Notes: generated from the sequence alone by a model not told the origin. A stretch of DNA of 64,000 nt from Hyphomicrobiales bacterium (GCA_021775455.1 JAJFHU010000014.1:51616-115615), one strand, 5' to 3'. Shown: positions 53,323 through 62,539, counted from the first letter of the stretch. Numbers and translations are program-made.

Positions 53323-53967
53323 ATGAATGAATCGAAGGAAGCTCTTGTCGCGTTTCTTTTGCGATTGCGTTCTCAAGGTATAACAGAGCACCGGTTGCTG
53401 TCTGCGTTTGAACAGGTTCCACGACGAAATTTCGTGCCGGTAATCCACATAACGGAAGCATATGCCCGCGGCGAAATGCCTATTGAATGCGGTCAGTCGA
53501 TGACGGCTGTTGACCAGGTGGCAAAAGTGCTTCTGGCGTTGGAGATAGGAGTTGGTCAACGGGTGCTCGAATTGGGTACCGGTACTGGTTACCAGGCTGC
53601 CTTGCTGGGGAATCTTGCTGAAAAAGTAGTATCCATCGAGCGTTTCAGGACTTTGCAGGAAAAGGCAAAGATGCGGGTTTTGCAACTCGGGCTGGAAAAT
53701 GTGGATGTTAGTCTTGATGATGGTTCCAGGGCAAAAAAGGAATTTGGCATATACGATCGAATTGTAGCGAATTGCTCTTTTGAGCAGGTGCCAAAAGATT
53801 ATCTGGAAAATCTTGCCGCTGGAGGAATCATGATTGCCCCAGTTGGAGCGGCAGGTTCACGTCAGAAAATGATGAAATTTACCAAAATCGGGAGTCGATT
53901 TGGCGCAGAAGAACTGTTTTCTGTACGCACCCAACCGTTCTTGTCGGGAATTTCTCTGGCGATTTAA
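53323..53967 (+). CDS. pcm: Protein-L-isoaspartate O-methyltransferase
   Basis: A 214-residue repair methyltransferase that acts on isoaspartyl residues of damaged proteins. The N-terminal VPRRNFVP, the substrate loop MPIECGQSMTAVDQ (about 50-63, in place of IGHGQTISQP) and SAM motif I LELGTGTGYQAALLG (about 84-98) are present. The G-Q-S-M form keeps the Gln-x-Met of rhizobial members. It lies 12 nt after surE. A second, more divergent family member is at 24.2 kb. Confidence 0.93.
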   Translation: MNESKEALVAFLLRLRSQGITEHRLLSAFEQVPRRNFVPVIHITEAYARGEMPIECGQSMTAVDQVAKVLLALEIGVGQRVLELGTGTGYQAALLGNLAEKVVSIERFRTLQEKAKMRVLQLGLENVDVSLDDGSRAKKEFGIYDRIVANCSFEQVPKDYLENLAAGGIMIAPVGAAGSRQKMMKFTKIGSRFGAEELFSVRTQPFLSGISLAI

Positions 53968-54010
53968 TCCAATTGCCGATTTCGAGAATTATTCAATTTT
54001 TTCAATTCGC

Positions 54011-54041
54011 TTAACCTTGCGGTAACATTAACAGACTTTAA
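54011..54041. promoter_or_regulatory. CtrA-box-like repeats upstream of nlpD
   Basis: TTAA-N7-GTAA at 54011-54025 and TTAA-N6-TTAA at 54028-54041 resemble the CtrA consensus TTAA-N7-TTAA but neither is exact. They lie 25-55 nt before the nlpD start. Confidence 0.3.
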
Positions 54042-54065
54042 TGCCATGCAGTTTCGTGTAATTTC

Positions 54066-55514
54066 ATGAGTTCTGGTATGCGTTCTGTAGTAATGAGTAA
54101 TCGCATCCGTTTCCTCGCCCAGGCGGCTTCTTTAGCAGTGTTAGGCGGGGTAGTTGCGGGTTGTAGTTCTGGCTTTTCGAGGTTTGATACATCTGTTTAT
54201 CAAGATGGCGTTCCTCAAAGCACAGCTGCATCAAATCCTTATCCCGGTGACATTGATACAACAACGACAGCCAGCACGGGGCGTCGCCTTGTACCTCTAA
54301 ACCCGGTTGCACCGGCTGTTGTTCCACAAGGTACTTATCATTCTCCAGAACCAACTTATGCTGCCAGACAACCGGCTTCGCAGTATGGTACCGCTTATGC
54401 GCCTCCGCAAAGCCAGAACACAGGAATTCAGCGTTCTACCTTGCCGCAGGTTAACTCATACAACCCAGCTCCAGCATATTCCGACCCGCTGACAACTGCT
54501 TCAGTTGACCCGATGGTTGATGGCAAAGGCGGCTGGACATCTGCTGGTGGAACCCGAATTACGGTGCGTGACGGAGAAACGCTTTACAATATTTCCAAGC
54601 GATATGGTGTCCCGGTTACAGCGCTTAAGCAGGCCAATGGTATTACGAACCCGACAGCCGTTCAGGCCGGTCAGCAAATTGTTGTGCCAAATTACGTTTA
54701 TTCCGCCAACGCTCCCAATTCCATGCCGGACATTGATCCAAATACACGTGCAGCAAGCGCAGGCGTGGGTGTTGAAAAACCGGTTACACCGTCCAAGGTT
54801 GAGACTTCGGTCGCATCAGATGGGCGTTATACGGTCAAAAGCGGAGATTCGCTCTCGCGAATTGCAAGTCGTCACGGTGTGACGACAAAGGCATTGATGG
54901 ATCGCAATGGCTTGTCGACGTCTGTAATACGTATTGGACAAACCCTGTCTATTCCTGACAGCAGTTATGTGTCTCCTTCAACGAATTCTACCGTTGCGAG
55001 CACAAAATCATCAAGCACTAATAGTCAGCCGGTTGATACGGTCGTGACTGGAAGTGCTGCTCCCGACACCAGGGTTTCAAACTCAAATGTCGCTTCTGTT
55101 GATGATGACGAAGCAGCACCCAAACGGACTGGAATTTCGGATTTCCGCTGGCCGGTGAGGGGGCGTGTTGTGTCTTCCTTTGGCGAACAGCAAAGGGATG
55201 GCAGGAATGATGGTATAGATATTTCGGTCCCGGAAGGAACCGCGGTACGCGCGGCGGAAAATGGCGTGGTCATTTATACAGGCAGTGAAATTTCAACCTA
55301 TGGCAAACTGGTTTTGATCCGCCATGAGGACGGCTGGGTGTCTGCCTATGCGCATAATCGTGATTATGCGGTCCAAAAAGGGGACAAGGTTCGACGTGGT
55401 GAGATAATCGCCCGCTCCGGTAAAACCGGAGACGCAGATCGACCCGCCGTGCATTTTGAGCTCCGCAAGAATTCCAATCCCGTAGACCCGCAAAAACACC
55501 TGGCTGGTGCTTAG
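54066..55514 (+). CDS. nlpD: NlpD-like lipoprotein: two LysM domains and a degenerate LytM (M23) domain
   Basis: A 482-residue lipoprotein; lipobox VVAGC with lipid Cys33. Ser/Thr/Pro-rich linkers separate LysM 1 (about 162-207), LysM 2 (about 255-298) and the LytM domain (about 375-475). Two zinc ligands of active M23 peptidases are missing: NDGIDI replaces HxGID, and PAVHFEL replaces PHLHFEL, while YAHN keeps its His. E. coli NlpD has the same kind of losses and activates the amidase AmiC rather than cutting peptidoglycan. It is therefore probably an amidase activator at the division septum. It follows surE-pcm as in E. coli. No clear ribosome site; Met10 is an alternative start. Confidence 0.92.
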   Translation: MSSGMRSVVMSNRIRFLAQAASLAVLGGVVAGCSSGFSRFDTSVYQDGVPQSTAASNPYPGDIDTTTTASTGRRLVPLNPVAPAVVPQGTYHSPEPTYAARQPASQYGTAYAPPQSQNTGIQRSTLPQVNSYNPAPAYSDPLTTASVDPMVDGKGGWTSAGGTRITVRDGETLYNISKRYGVPVTALKQANGITNPTAVQAGQQIVVPNYVYSANAPNSMPDIDPNTRAASAGVGVEKPVTPSKVETSVASDGRYTVKSGDSLSRIASRHGVTTKALMDRNGLSTSVIRIGQTLSIPDSSYVSPSTNSTVASTKSSSTNSQPVDTVVTGSAAPDTRVSNSNVASVDDDEAAPKRTGISDFRWPVRGRVVSSFGEQQRDGRNDGIDISVPEGTAVRAAENGVVIYTGSEISTYGKLVLIRHEDGWVSAYAHNRDYAVQKGDKVRRGEIIARSGKTGDADRPAVHFELRKNSNPVDPQKHLAGA

Positions 55515-55539
55515 GCGAACCTCCCTGTAGGGATGTAAG

Positions 55540-55559
55540 CAGGTCGCTATGGCGGCCTG
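55540..55559 (+). terminator. Hairpin between nlpD and parE
   Basis: CAGGTCGC (55540-55547), loop TATG, GCGGCCTG (55552-55559), followed by TTT. One pair is a U-G wobble in the plus-strand RNA but an A-C mismatch on the other strand, which favours a role after nlpD. The T-tail is short. Confidence 0.45.
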
Positions 55560-55589
55560 TTTGCGTCTGCGTTGGAGGGTTTTGCCAGG

Positions 55590-57653
55590 CTAAACGTCGA
55601 GTAACTCGTCCTGGGCAAATTCAGCGTTGTCCTGAATGAAACGAAAGCGTGCTTCCGGTTTGTTGCCCATCAGTTGATCGACTGCTTTGCGCGTCTCATT
55701 TTCCGTTTCATCTGTAATCTCTATCCGGAGCATGGACCGTTTTGTGGGATCCATTGTGGTCTCTTTGAGTTGCTTGGGCAGCATTTCGCCAAGCCCCTTA
55801 AAGCGACTGATTTCGATTTTCTTGTTGCTGGTAAATTCTGAAGCTATGAGTTCTTCGCGGTGAGCATCGTCACGAGCATAGAGTGTTTTGCCACCCTGTG
55901 TAATTTTGTAGAGCGGTGGAATTGCCAGATATAGCCTGCCGGAGCGGATCAAATCGGGCATCTCCTGATAAAAGAAAGTTATGAGCAAAGATGCAATGTG
56001 AGCGCCATCGACATCTGCATCTGTCATGATTACGATGCGATCGTAGCGCAGATCATCATCGCGGTATTTCGACCTTGTTCCACAACCAAGTGCCTGAATA
56101 AGATCGGCAATTTGCTGATTGGCAGCCATTTTTTCACGACCGGCATTTGCAACGTTCAGGATTTTGCCGCGCAATGGCAATATTGCCTGCGAAGCCCTGT
56201 CTCGCGCCTGTTTGGCAGAGCCACCAGCAGAATCGCCCTCAACGATGAACAGTTCTGTTCCGCCCTTCGCGTTCGCTGAACAATCAGCAAGCTTGCCCGG
56301 AAGCCGCAATTTGCGAGTTGCGGATTTGCGGTTGATTTCCTTTTCCTTGCGTCTTCTCAGTCGTTCGTCTGCTCGATCGACTATCCACTCAAGCAGCTTT
56401 GACGCTTGGGCAGGAGAGGCTGCAAGCCAGTGGTCAAACTGGTCGCGAACCGCATTTTCGACGATCCGTTGAGCCTCGACAGTAACAAGTTTGTCTTTGG
56501 TTTGGCCGACAAACTCCGGTTCGCGAATAAATACAGAAAGCATGGCGGCAGCGGATGTCATCACGTCATCCGTTGTAATGATGGATGCTTTCTTGTTTCC
56601 GACTATTTCCGCGTAAGCCTTCAGGCTGCGGGTGAGTGCAATTCGGAAACCTGCTTCATGGGTGCCGCCCTCAGGTGTTGGTACGGTATTGCAGTATGAA
56701 TTAACAAATCCGTCGTCTCCATGCCAGGTAACTGCCCATTCCACGGAACCGTGTCCGCTCTTCTTGTCGGACTTACCGGAAAACGGCTCACTGTTTACAC
56801 GGTGTGCAGTACCGATACTTGCTTGCAAATAATCATGCAGGCCACCGGGGAAATGAAAAGTGGCTTTGTCAGGCGTCTCGGAACCTTCCTTCAGAAGGGA
56901 CTTGTCGCAGGTCCAGCGGATTTCCACACCGCCAAAAAGATAGGCTTTGGAGCGCGCCATCTTATAAAGACGCGCTGGATCAAAACCGCAGTTCTTGCCA
57001 AATATTTCAGGGTCGGGTTTGAAGCTTACCTTTGTACCCCTGCGATTGTGGACTTCGCCAACTTCCTTGAGTTGGCCAGCGGCAATACCTTTATTGAATT
57101 CCTGGACATAAAGCTTTCGGTTGCGTGCAACCTCGACGACCAAATGATCCGAAAGAGCGTTTACAACGGATACACCAACGCCGTGCAGACCGCCGGAAGT
57201 TTCATACACATCGGAATCGAACTTGCCACCTGCGTGAAGCGTTGTCATGATCACTTCGAGGGCAGATTTGTCCTTGAATTTTGGATGTGGATCCACTGGA
57301 ATGCCGCGACCATTGTCAGTTACTGAAAGATAACCATCGGCATTCAGCTCGACGTCAATCCAGTCAGCGTGGCCGGCAACCGCCTCGTCCATTGAGTTGT
57401 CAATAACTTCTGCGAACAGGTGATGCATTGCTTTTTCGTCAGTGCCGCCAACGTACATCCCCGGGCGTCTGCGAACCGGTTCCAGTCCTTCAAGGACTTC
57501 AATATCTGACGCCGAATAGTTGCCGTCACCCTTCGAACCGGATTTTCTCTTTTTGGCAGGTGCTTTTGCCGCAGTTATTTGCGCACCTTCAGAAGGAGCG
57601 TTACCGGTATTGGGGCCATCTGTGCCCGAGAATAGGTCGTTTGCATCGTCCAT
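55590..57653 (-). CDS. parE: DNA topoisomerase IV subunit B
   Basis: A 687-residue type II topoisomerase subunit that decatenates daughter chromosomes with ParC. GHKL ATPase motifs: EVIDNSMDEAVAGHAD (about 81-96), DNGRGIPVD (about 107-115) and GGLHGVGVSVVNALS (about 149-163). The TOPRIM domain has EGDSAGGSAKQARDR (about 474-488) and DADVDGAHI (about 552-560). Length and the lack of the GyrB insertion favour ParE over GyrB. The N-terminal 40 residues are basic and Ala-rich. It is convergent with nlpD. Confidence 0.95.
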   Translation of the reverse strand: MDDANDLFSGTDGPNTGNAPSEGAQITAAKAPAKKRKSGSKGDGNYSASDIEVLEGLEPVRRRPGMYVGGTDEKAMHHLFAEVIDNSMDEAVAGHADWIDVELNADGYLSVTDNGRGIPVDPHPKFKDKSALEVIMTTLHAGGKFDSDVYETSGGLHGVGVSVVNALSDHLVVEVARNRKLYVQEFNKGIAAGQLKEVGEVHNRRGTKVSFKPDPEIFGKNCGFDPARLYKMARSKAYLFGGVEIRWTCDKSLLKEGSETPDKATFHFPGGLHDYLQASIGTAHRVNSEPFSGKSDKKSGHGSVEWAVTWHGDDGFVNSYCNTVPTPEGGTHEAGFRIALTRSLKAYAEIVGNKKASIITTDDVMTSAAAMLSVFIREPEFVGQTKDKLVTVEAQRIVENAVRDQFDHWLAASPAQASKLLEWIVDRADERLRRRKEKEINRKSATRKLRLPGKLADCSANAKGGTELFIVEGDSAGGSAKQARDRASQAILPLRGKILNVANAGREKMAANQQIADLIQALGCGTRSKYRDDDLRYDRIVIMTDADVDGAHIASLLITFFYQEMPDLIRSGRLYLAIPPLYKITQGGKTLYARDDAHREELIASEFTSNKKIEISRFKGLGEMLPKQLKETTMDPTKRSMLRIEITDETENETRKAVDQLMGNKPEARFRFIQDNAEFAQDELLDV

Positions 57654-57750
57654 AGAGTTTCCGCATCATGGATTAGAATCACTCACCAAATTTATAGCGC
57701 GGATCGAGAAAAATCGACAGTTGCATGACGGTGTAGATCAAATAATGTAA

Positions 57751-58896
57751 ATGGCAAGGTTACATAAAGCAGGATTTTGCCAGTTGTCCCAGAACTACAA
57801 GTACCGCCTAACGCCACTTATAAAGGAATTACCTGCCATTGTGCCTTTTGTGGGGCCGGAAACGGCAGAGCGCGATATCGGTGCACCGTTTTTCGCCCGT
57901 ATGGGTGCCAACGAGAATGTGTTTGGCCCGTCACCGAAAGCAAAGGAGGTCATGCGGCAGGCTGCTGATGATATCTGGAAATATGCTGATCCTGAAAGCC
58001 ATGATCTGCGTACTGCACTTGCCGAATTCTATGGTGTTGGTCTCGAAAACGTCATGGTGGGAGAGGGCGTCGACGGGTTGCTCGGCTATACGGCACGAAT
58101 GTTTTGTAGTCCGGATGCCAAAGTGGTTACCACACAGGGTTCCTATCCAACATTCAATTTTCATGTAGTTGGTTACGGGTCAACACTTCACTATGCCCAG
58201 TTCAAAGATGATCGTGAAGACCCCGAAGCACTGGTAGAAATGGCGAGGGAAGTTGATGCAACGTTGCTCTATTTTTCCAATCCCAACAATCCCATGGGGA
58301 CTTGTTGGCCATCAGAAACAGTTGAATCGCTGATTGAAAACGTACCAGCAGAGGCGGTCCTCATACTGGATGAGGCTTATATCGAGACAGCACCTGAAAA
58401 CACTGCACCACCGATAGATGTATCCATACCAAATGTTCTGAGATTTAGAACCTTTTCAAAAGCTTATGGGATGGCTGGTGCAAGGGTTGGTTATGTTATT
58501 GGGCATGCTGGTCTGATTGCCCAGTATGACAAGATCCGTAATCATTTTGGTATGAACCGGGCGGCCCAGATGGGAGCGTTGGCAGCACTTGATGATCAGG
58601 ATTATCTCCATGAGACAATCAACAAGATTAAGAATGCCAGAGAGCGAATCTATACAATTGCAGCAGACAACAATCTGTCAGCAATACCATCGGCGACCAA
58701 TTTCGTTGCAGTGGACTGTGGACGCGATACCGCATTTGCCAAGTCGGTTCTGGATGGGTTGGTGGCACGAAGGGTGTTCGTCCGGATGCCCGGCAGCGAG
58801 CCTCAGTCGCGCTGCATACGGGTCAGTGTGGGAAATGATGAAAATCTGGATTTGTTTGCCCGGGAGTTGAAGGTGGTTCTGTCTGATCTGCGTTAG
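57751..58896 (+). CDS. PLP-dependent aminotransferase, HisC-like
   Basis: A 381-residue fold-type I aminotransferase of the histidinol-phosphate/aromatic group. Markers are NENVFGPSPKA (about 51-61), FSNPNNPMGT (about 170-179), LDEAYIE (about 206-212) and the PLP lysine in FRTFSKAYGMAGARVGY (about 231-247). The final IRVSVGND (about 351-358) has the substrate-carboxylate Arg. It is not in a his operon, so it may transaminate another amino acid such as an aromatic one. No Shine-Dalgarno motif at the ATG. It is divergent from parE. Confidence 0.88.
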   Translation: MARLHKAGFCQLSQNYKYRLTPLIKELPAIVPFVGPETAERDIGAPFFARMGANENVFGPSPKAKEVMRQAADDIWKYADPESHDLRTALAEFYGVGLENVMVGEGVDGLLGYTARMFCSPDAKVVTTQGSYPTFNFHVVGYGSTLHYAQFKDDREDPEALVEMAREVDATLLYFSNPNNPMGTCWPSETVESLIENVPAEAVLILDEAYIETAPENTAPPIDVSIPNVLRFRTFSKAYGMAGARVGYVIGHAGLIAQYDKIRNHFGMNRAAQMGALAALDDQDYLHETINKIKNARERIYTIAADNNLSAIPSATNFVAVDCGRDTAFAKSVLDGLVARRVFVRMPGSEPQSRCIRVSVGNDENLDLFARELKVVLSDLR

Positions 58897-58910
58897 GGTA
58901 GCGAAGTGGA

Positions 58911-58947
58911 TAAAAAAACGGCAGGACTGGGAGGAGGCCCTGCCGTT
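58911..58947 (-). terminator. Rho-independent terminator for the small membrane genes
   Basis: Read on the minus strand, AACGGCAGG (58947-58939) pairs with CCTGCCGTT (58925-58917) around a 13-nt loop, and six T follow. It ends transcripts coming from the two 41-codon genes and lies just past the convergent aminotransferase gene. Confidence 0.8.
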
Positions 58948-58974
58948 CTTGATTGTGGTCTTTGGGAGGAGGGA

Positions 58975-59100
58975 CTAAACCACTGCAATTAGTAAGGCCA
59001 GCGCAATTGCAATCATTACAACTGATACAATTGCGATGCTGATTGGAGAATGTTCTTCTGGATGAAATTCTTCCCGGATTTGATCATGTGGGAATGTCAT
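58975..59100 (-). CDS. Small single-span membrane protein A (41 aa)
   Basis: Open frame of 41 codons from ATG (59100-59098) to TAG (58977-58975), with AGGAG 6 nt before the ATG. The product has a charged N-terminus with four His and several Glu (MTFPHDQIREEFHPEEHSP) and one long hydrophobic helix (about 20-41). A strong terminator follows. It shares length, layout and a H-x-P-I-S or H-P-I-S junction with the product of the next gene upstream (59201-59326), which suggests a duplicated pair. Function unknown; could be a small subunit of a membrane complex or a toxic peptide. Confidence 0.65.
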   Translation of the reverse strand: MTFPHDQIREEFHPEEHSPISIAIVSVVMIAIALALLIAVV

Positions 59101-59200
59101 CTTTGGCTCCTGTTGCACTTTATTGTTTCGTTCGCTGAATACCAATATGGCCCAGATTCAAAATAATTTAAGTGTGTTTCATCACACTGAATCGAACTTT

Positions 59201-59326
59201 TTATGTGAGAAAAGTCACAACTCCGAGGCAAATCACGGCAAATCCCATGGAAACCAGTAATACGCGGCTTATCGGGTGGTGAGCGCTCGTAACGCCTTGT
59301 CGGGCATTTTGGGCAGATATGTTCAT
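59201..59326 (-). CDS. Small single-span membrane protein B (41 aa)
   Basis: Open frame of 41 codons from ATG (59326-59324) to TAA (59203-59201). AAAGGAGA with a 5-nt spacer before the ATG is the strongest ribosome binding site in the window. The N-terminal 20 residues (MNISAQNARQGVTSAHHPIS) are polar, and the rest is a single hydrophobic helix with one Cys (about 21-41). A weak hairpin AGTGTG/CACACT follows the stop. It is 100 nt upstream of the similar gene at 58975-59100. Not recognised as any named family. Confidence 0.65.
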   Translation of the reverse strand: MNISAQNARQGVTSAHHPISRVLLVSMGFAVICLGVVTFLT

Positions 59327-59420
59327 GATAATCTCCTTTCAATGATGGATTGAACTGAGCAGGAGATGATGTTTTCAATTGGGAACTGCCAATCACACCT
59401 GTGCACACATTTGTGAGCCG

Positions 59421-59455
59421 AAATACAAAAAGCCGCCTCAAACGAGAGACGGCTT
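59421..59455 (-). terminator. Rho-independent terminator of the BA14K gene
   Basis: Minus-strand stem AAGCCGTCTC (59455-59446) with GAGGCGGCTT (59439-59430), 6-nt loop, then TTTGTATTT. The single non-Watson-Crick pair is a U-G wobble on the minus-strand RNA and C-A on the other, supporting this direction. Confidence 0.8.
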
Positions 59456-59478
59456 TCAATCACACAAACAGGGATTTA

Positions 59479-60072
59479 TCAGTTTGGTACGCAGAAATGA
59501 TCCTGGCCATCAAATCCGCGAAATGTGCCGCGTTGCGGGTTGAAACTGCGATACTTCTGGCCGCAGTAATCATACCAACCCTGGCTCCAGGGCTCGAGTG
59601 ACACTGTGTCTTCATAGGTAACTACCCGGGGACCACTATCAACATAGCCGGATGGTGCACCATTGTAGTTCGTTAGCGGTTGGCGACTAACAGGGCCACC
59701 ATCGTAATAACCATCACCAGTGTAACCTTCGTAATAGTCATTTCCATACCCGCCATTATAACCAGAATTGACTGATCCGGTATAACTTGGATCTGGATAG
59801 GAATTGTATTGGGTCGTACGATGTCTGCGATCGCGCTCTGAACCAGCAATAATTGCACCAATTGCGAGGCCGACAATTCCCGCTGCAATCAAGTCACCAT
59901 TGTTGTTTCTGCGTTTGTTGTGCTTGTGAACCTGATGGTTGTGCTTATACGCCTTTTTGCGCTTGTGAGCAGCATCTGCTGTTGAAATTGGCATTATTCC
60001 GGCAGCAAGTACGCTGCTGCAAAGGACAACTGCGATGGTTTTCTTCACTGAAGGGGCAATTATGTTCAGCAT
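59479..60072 (-). CDS. BA14K family protein
   Basis: A 197-residue secreted or surface protein. The signal peptide ends near ADA-AH (about 34). A His/Lys/Arg/Asn-rich basic stretch (about 35-58) is followed by a Gly-rich hydrophobic helix (AAGIVGLAIGAIIAG, about 63-77), a Tyr/Gly-rich repeat region (about 90-135) and the C-terminal BA14K motif with YDYCGQKYRSFNPQRGTF and GFDGQDHFC (about 167-195). Brucella BA14K is an immunoreactive protein with lectin-like activity; the family is common in rhizobia. It sits alone with its own terminator. Confidence 0.9.
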   Translation of the reverse strand: MLNIIAPSVKKTIAVVLCSSVLAAGIMPISTADAAHKRKKAYKHNHQVHKHNKRRNNNGDLIAAGIVGLAIGAIIAGSERDRRHRTTQYNSYPDPSYTGSVNSGYNGGYGNDYYEGYTGDGYYDGGPVSRQPLTNYNGAPSGYVDSGPRVVTYEDTVSLEPWSQGWYDYCGQKYRSFNPQRGTFRGFDGQDHFCVPN

Positions 60073-60285
60073 GATGATTTCCCTTGGTTTTCGGGGACAA
60101 CCCCGGATTTAATCACTGTGTCACGCAAATTTGACAGAATGAGGCTGAACAGAACCTGAACGAATAATTCATGACGTAATATTCGCGTAACAAGCCGCGA
60201 AAACTTGTGTCAGATTGTCATTGATGGTGAAGCACGGGATGGTTATCTAGAAGATGAGCATAAGCCAATATCCGGAACAATCTCC

Positions 60286-61956
60286 ATGACCAAACATCCA
60301 GACATTCTTCGAATCGCCATCGTTCAAGAAAATCCTACCGTTGGTGATATCGATGGCAATCTGGCTCTGGCACGAAAAGCAAGGGCAGACGCGGCCCGGG
60401 CAAAGGCAGATTTGGTGCTTTTCACCGAATTGTTCATTTCCGGCTATCCTCCTGAAGATCTGGTGTTAAAACCGGCGTTTGTAGCGGCCTGTATGGAAGC
60501 GGTTGATAATTTTGCAAAAGACACAAATGATGGTGGACCCGGAGTAATCATCGGATGCCCGTTGCGCGACAAGAAAGGGCTGTACAATGCTGCTGCCCTG
60601 CTGGACGATGGCAAGGTCCAGTCCTGGCGCATGAAGGTGGATCTTCCAAATTACGGTGAATTTGACGAAAAGCGCGTATTTGACAGTGGTCCAATGCCCG
60701 GACCTGTCAATTTCCGGGGTGTCCGCCTTGGATTACCTATCTGCGAGGACATTTGGGGGGATTTGGGGGTTTGCGAAACGCTTGCGGAAAGTGGAGCAGA
60801 AATGCTTCTTGTTCCAAACGGTTCTCCCTACTACAGCGAGAAAATGGATGTACGATATCAGATCGCCATCCGCCAAATAATCGAAAGTGGCTTGCCTGTA
60901 CTTTATGCAAATCAGCTGGGCGGTCAGGATGAACTGATGTTTGACGGCGGTTCGTTCGTCATCAACAATAATCATCACATGCCAATACAGATGAACCAGT
61001 TCGAAAGCGCAGTCGTTGTAACGACCTGGCGTCGGGACAAGAAGGGCTGGAGTTGTGATGATGGTGTGAAGGCCAACCTGCCGGAACAGGATGAGGCGGA
61101 TTGGCGTGCCTGCGTGATGGGGTTGCGCGACTACGTCAACAAAAACGGATTTGCCAATGTGGTGCTGGGTTTGTCTGGCGGAATTGATTCAGCCATCTGT
61201 GCTGCGATTGCCGTAGATGCATTGGGCGAAGAGCGGGTGCGATGCATCATGATGCCATATCACTATACTTCTGATGATAGTCTACAGGATGCTGCAGCAT
61301 GCGCAAAGGCGCTGGGCGTCAGATATGAAGTGGTGCCGATAGAAAAGCCCGTGGAGGGGTTTTCAGATGTATTATCGGATTTGTTCAAAGGAACCAATGA
61401 GGGGGTTACCGAGGAAAACCTTCAGTCTCGAACTCGCGGAACCATTTTAATGGCGGTTTCGAACAAGTTTGGTTCAATGGTGGTGACTACCGGCAACAAG
61501 TCCGAAATGTCGGTCGGATACGCCACGCTCTACGGTGACATGAATGGCGGATATAACCCGATCAAGGATCTCTACAAGATGCAGGTCTATCGCCTTGCAG
61601 CATGGCGCAATGAGCATCGGCCGTCTGATTGTTTGGGACCGGGTGGTGAAGTAATTCCCAAGACCATTATCGACAAAGCCCCATCGGCTGAACTGCGACC
61701 AGACCAGACTGATCAGGACAGTTTGCCACCTTACCCGGTGCTGGATGACATACTTGAATGCCTTGTCGAAAAGGAAATGTCAGTCGACGATATTGTCGAC
61801 AAGGGACATGATCGCGAAACCGTCGAGCGGATTGAGCATCTCTTGTACATAGCAGAATACAAACGGCGACAGTCTGCACCAGGTGTTAAAATCACCCGCA
61901 AGTATTTCGGTCGCGACCGCCGTTATCCGATAACCAACCGGTTCAGGGACCGTTGA
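60286..61956 (+). CDS. nadE: NAD+ synthase (glutamine-hydrolysing)
   Basis: A 556-residue two-domain enzyme for the last step of NAD synthesis. The start is the ATG at 60286 (MTKHPDILRIAIVQ). The N-terminal nitrilase-type glutaminase domain (about 8-260) has the catalytic Glu in FTELFISGYPPEDL, Lys in RMKVDLPNYGEFDE and Cys in LPICEDIWG (about 146-154). The C-terminal synthetase domain has the ATP P-loop GLSGGIDSA (about 291-299). Length is right for the long glutamine-dependent form. GTG/ATG codons further upstream are open but not family-like. Confidence 0.96.
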   Translation: MTKHPDILRIAIVQENPTVGDIDGNLALARKARADAARAKADLVLFTELFISGYPPEDLVLKPAFVAACMEAVDNFAKDTNDGGPGVIIGCPLRDKKGLYNAAALLDDGKVQSWRMKVDLPNYGEFDEKRVFDSGPMPGPVNFRGVRLGLPICEDIWGDLGVCETLAESGAEMLLVPNGSPYYSEKMDVRYQIAIRQIIESGLPVLYANQLGGQDELMFDGGSFVINNNHHMPIQMNQFESAVVVTTWRRDKKGWSCDDGVKANLPEQDEADWRACVMGLRDYVNKNGFANVVLGLSGGIDSAICAAIAVDALGEERVRCIMMPYHYTSDDSLQDAAACAKALGVRYEVVPIEKPVEGFSDVLSDLFKGTNEGVTEENLQSRTRGTILMAVSNKFGSMVVTTGNKSEMSVGYATLYGDMNGGYNPIKDLYKMQVYRLAAWRNEHRPSDCLGPGGEVIPKTIIDKAPSAELRPDQTDQDSLPPYPVLDDILECLVEKEMSVDDIVDKGHDRETVERIEHLLYIAEYKRRQSAPGVKITRKYFGRDRRYPITNRFRDR

Positions 61957-62050
61957 TGGCAACTTTGCTGACAAAACTGCCGTTGGAATTGGCTGGCCAA
62001 AACGTGCTAACGAAGACGTAGTATGGCATGTAATCACGGGAGGCACGACG

Positions 62051-62539
62051 ATGACGAATGCTCAAGGTGGCTGTCTTTGCGGAAACGTAAGATACGAAGC
62101 TGGCAAACAACCGACCAGAGTAACCGTGTGCCACTGTAAGTTCTGCCAGCGCGCGACAGGTGGCGCTTATTTGGTTGAGCCGATATTTAACGCGCAAGAT
62201 TTTCAGGTCATCAAAGGGTCTCCAAAAAAATATGTTCATACCTCAGAAGGTAGCGGAAAAGAGGTTTTCATTTATTTTTGTGACACTTGCGGCACAAAGT
62301 TGTTTTTGACCTTTGAACGCTTTGCAGATGTTGTTGGTGTCTACGGTGGAACGTTTGATGATCCGAATTGGTTTGATCTGACACCTGAAAACTCGAAACA
62401 AATATTCCTTGGCGTGGCGCAAAGAGGAACAGTTATCCCGCCGCATGTAAACACCTTCATCGGGCATGCCACACGGGAAGACGGGTCACCAATAACGCCA
62501 ACTGTTTTTGATACACCCCAGGTCATTAAACAGCGATAA
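62051..62539 (+). CDS. GFA (CENP-V/glutathione-dependent formaldehyde-activating) domain protein
   Basis: A 162-residue zinc protein. The two structural zinc sites are visible as GGCLCGNVRYEA (about 6-17), CHCKFCQRATGG (about 28-39) and CDTCGTKLF (about 77-85). Founder Gfa was described as binding formaldehyde and glutathione, but most members have no proven activity and no formaldehyde genes are near. It is convergent with the outer-membrane protein gene (34-nt gap). Confidence 0.92.
   Translation: MTNAQGGCLCGNVRYEAGKQPTRVTVCHCKFCQRATGGAYLVEPIFNAQDFQVIKGSPKKYVHTSEGSGKEVFIYFCDTCGTKLFLTFERFADVVGVYGGTFDDPNWFDLTPENSKQIFLGVAQRGTVIPPHVNTFIGHATREDGSPITPTVFDTPQVIKQR

Noticed and set aside
60161..60185. 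CGAATA-N13-TATTCG inverted repeat before nadE
   Set aside because: Six-base arms in AT-rich DNA are expected by chance and no promoter fits around it.
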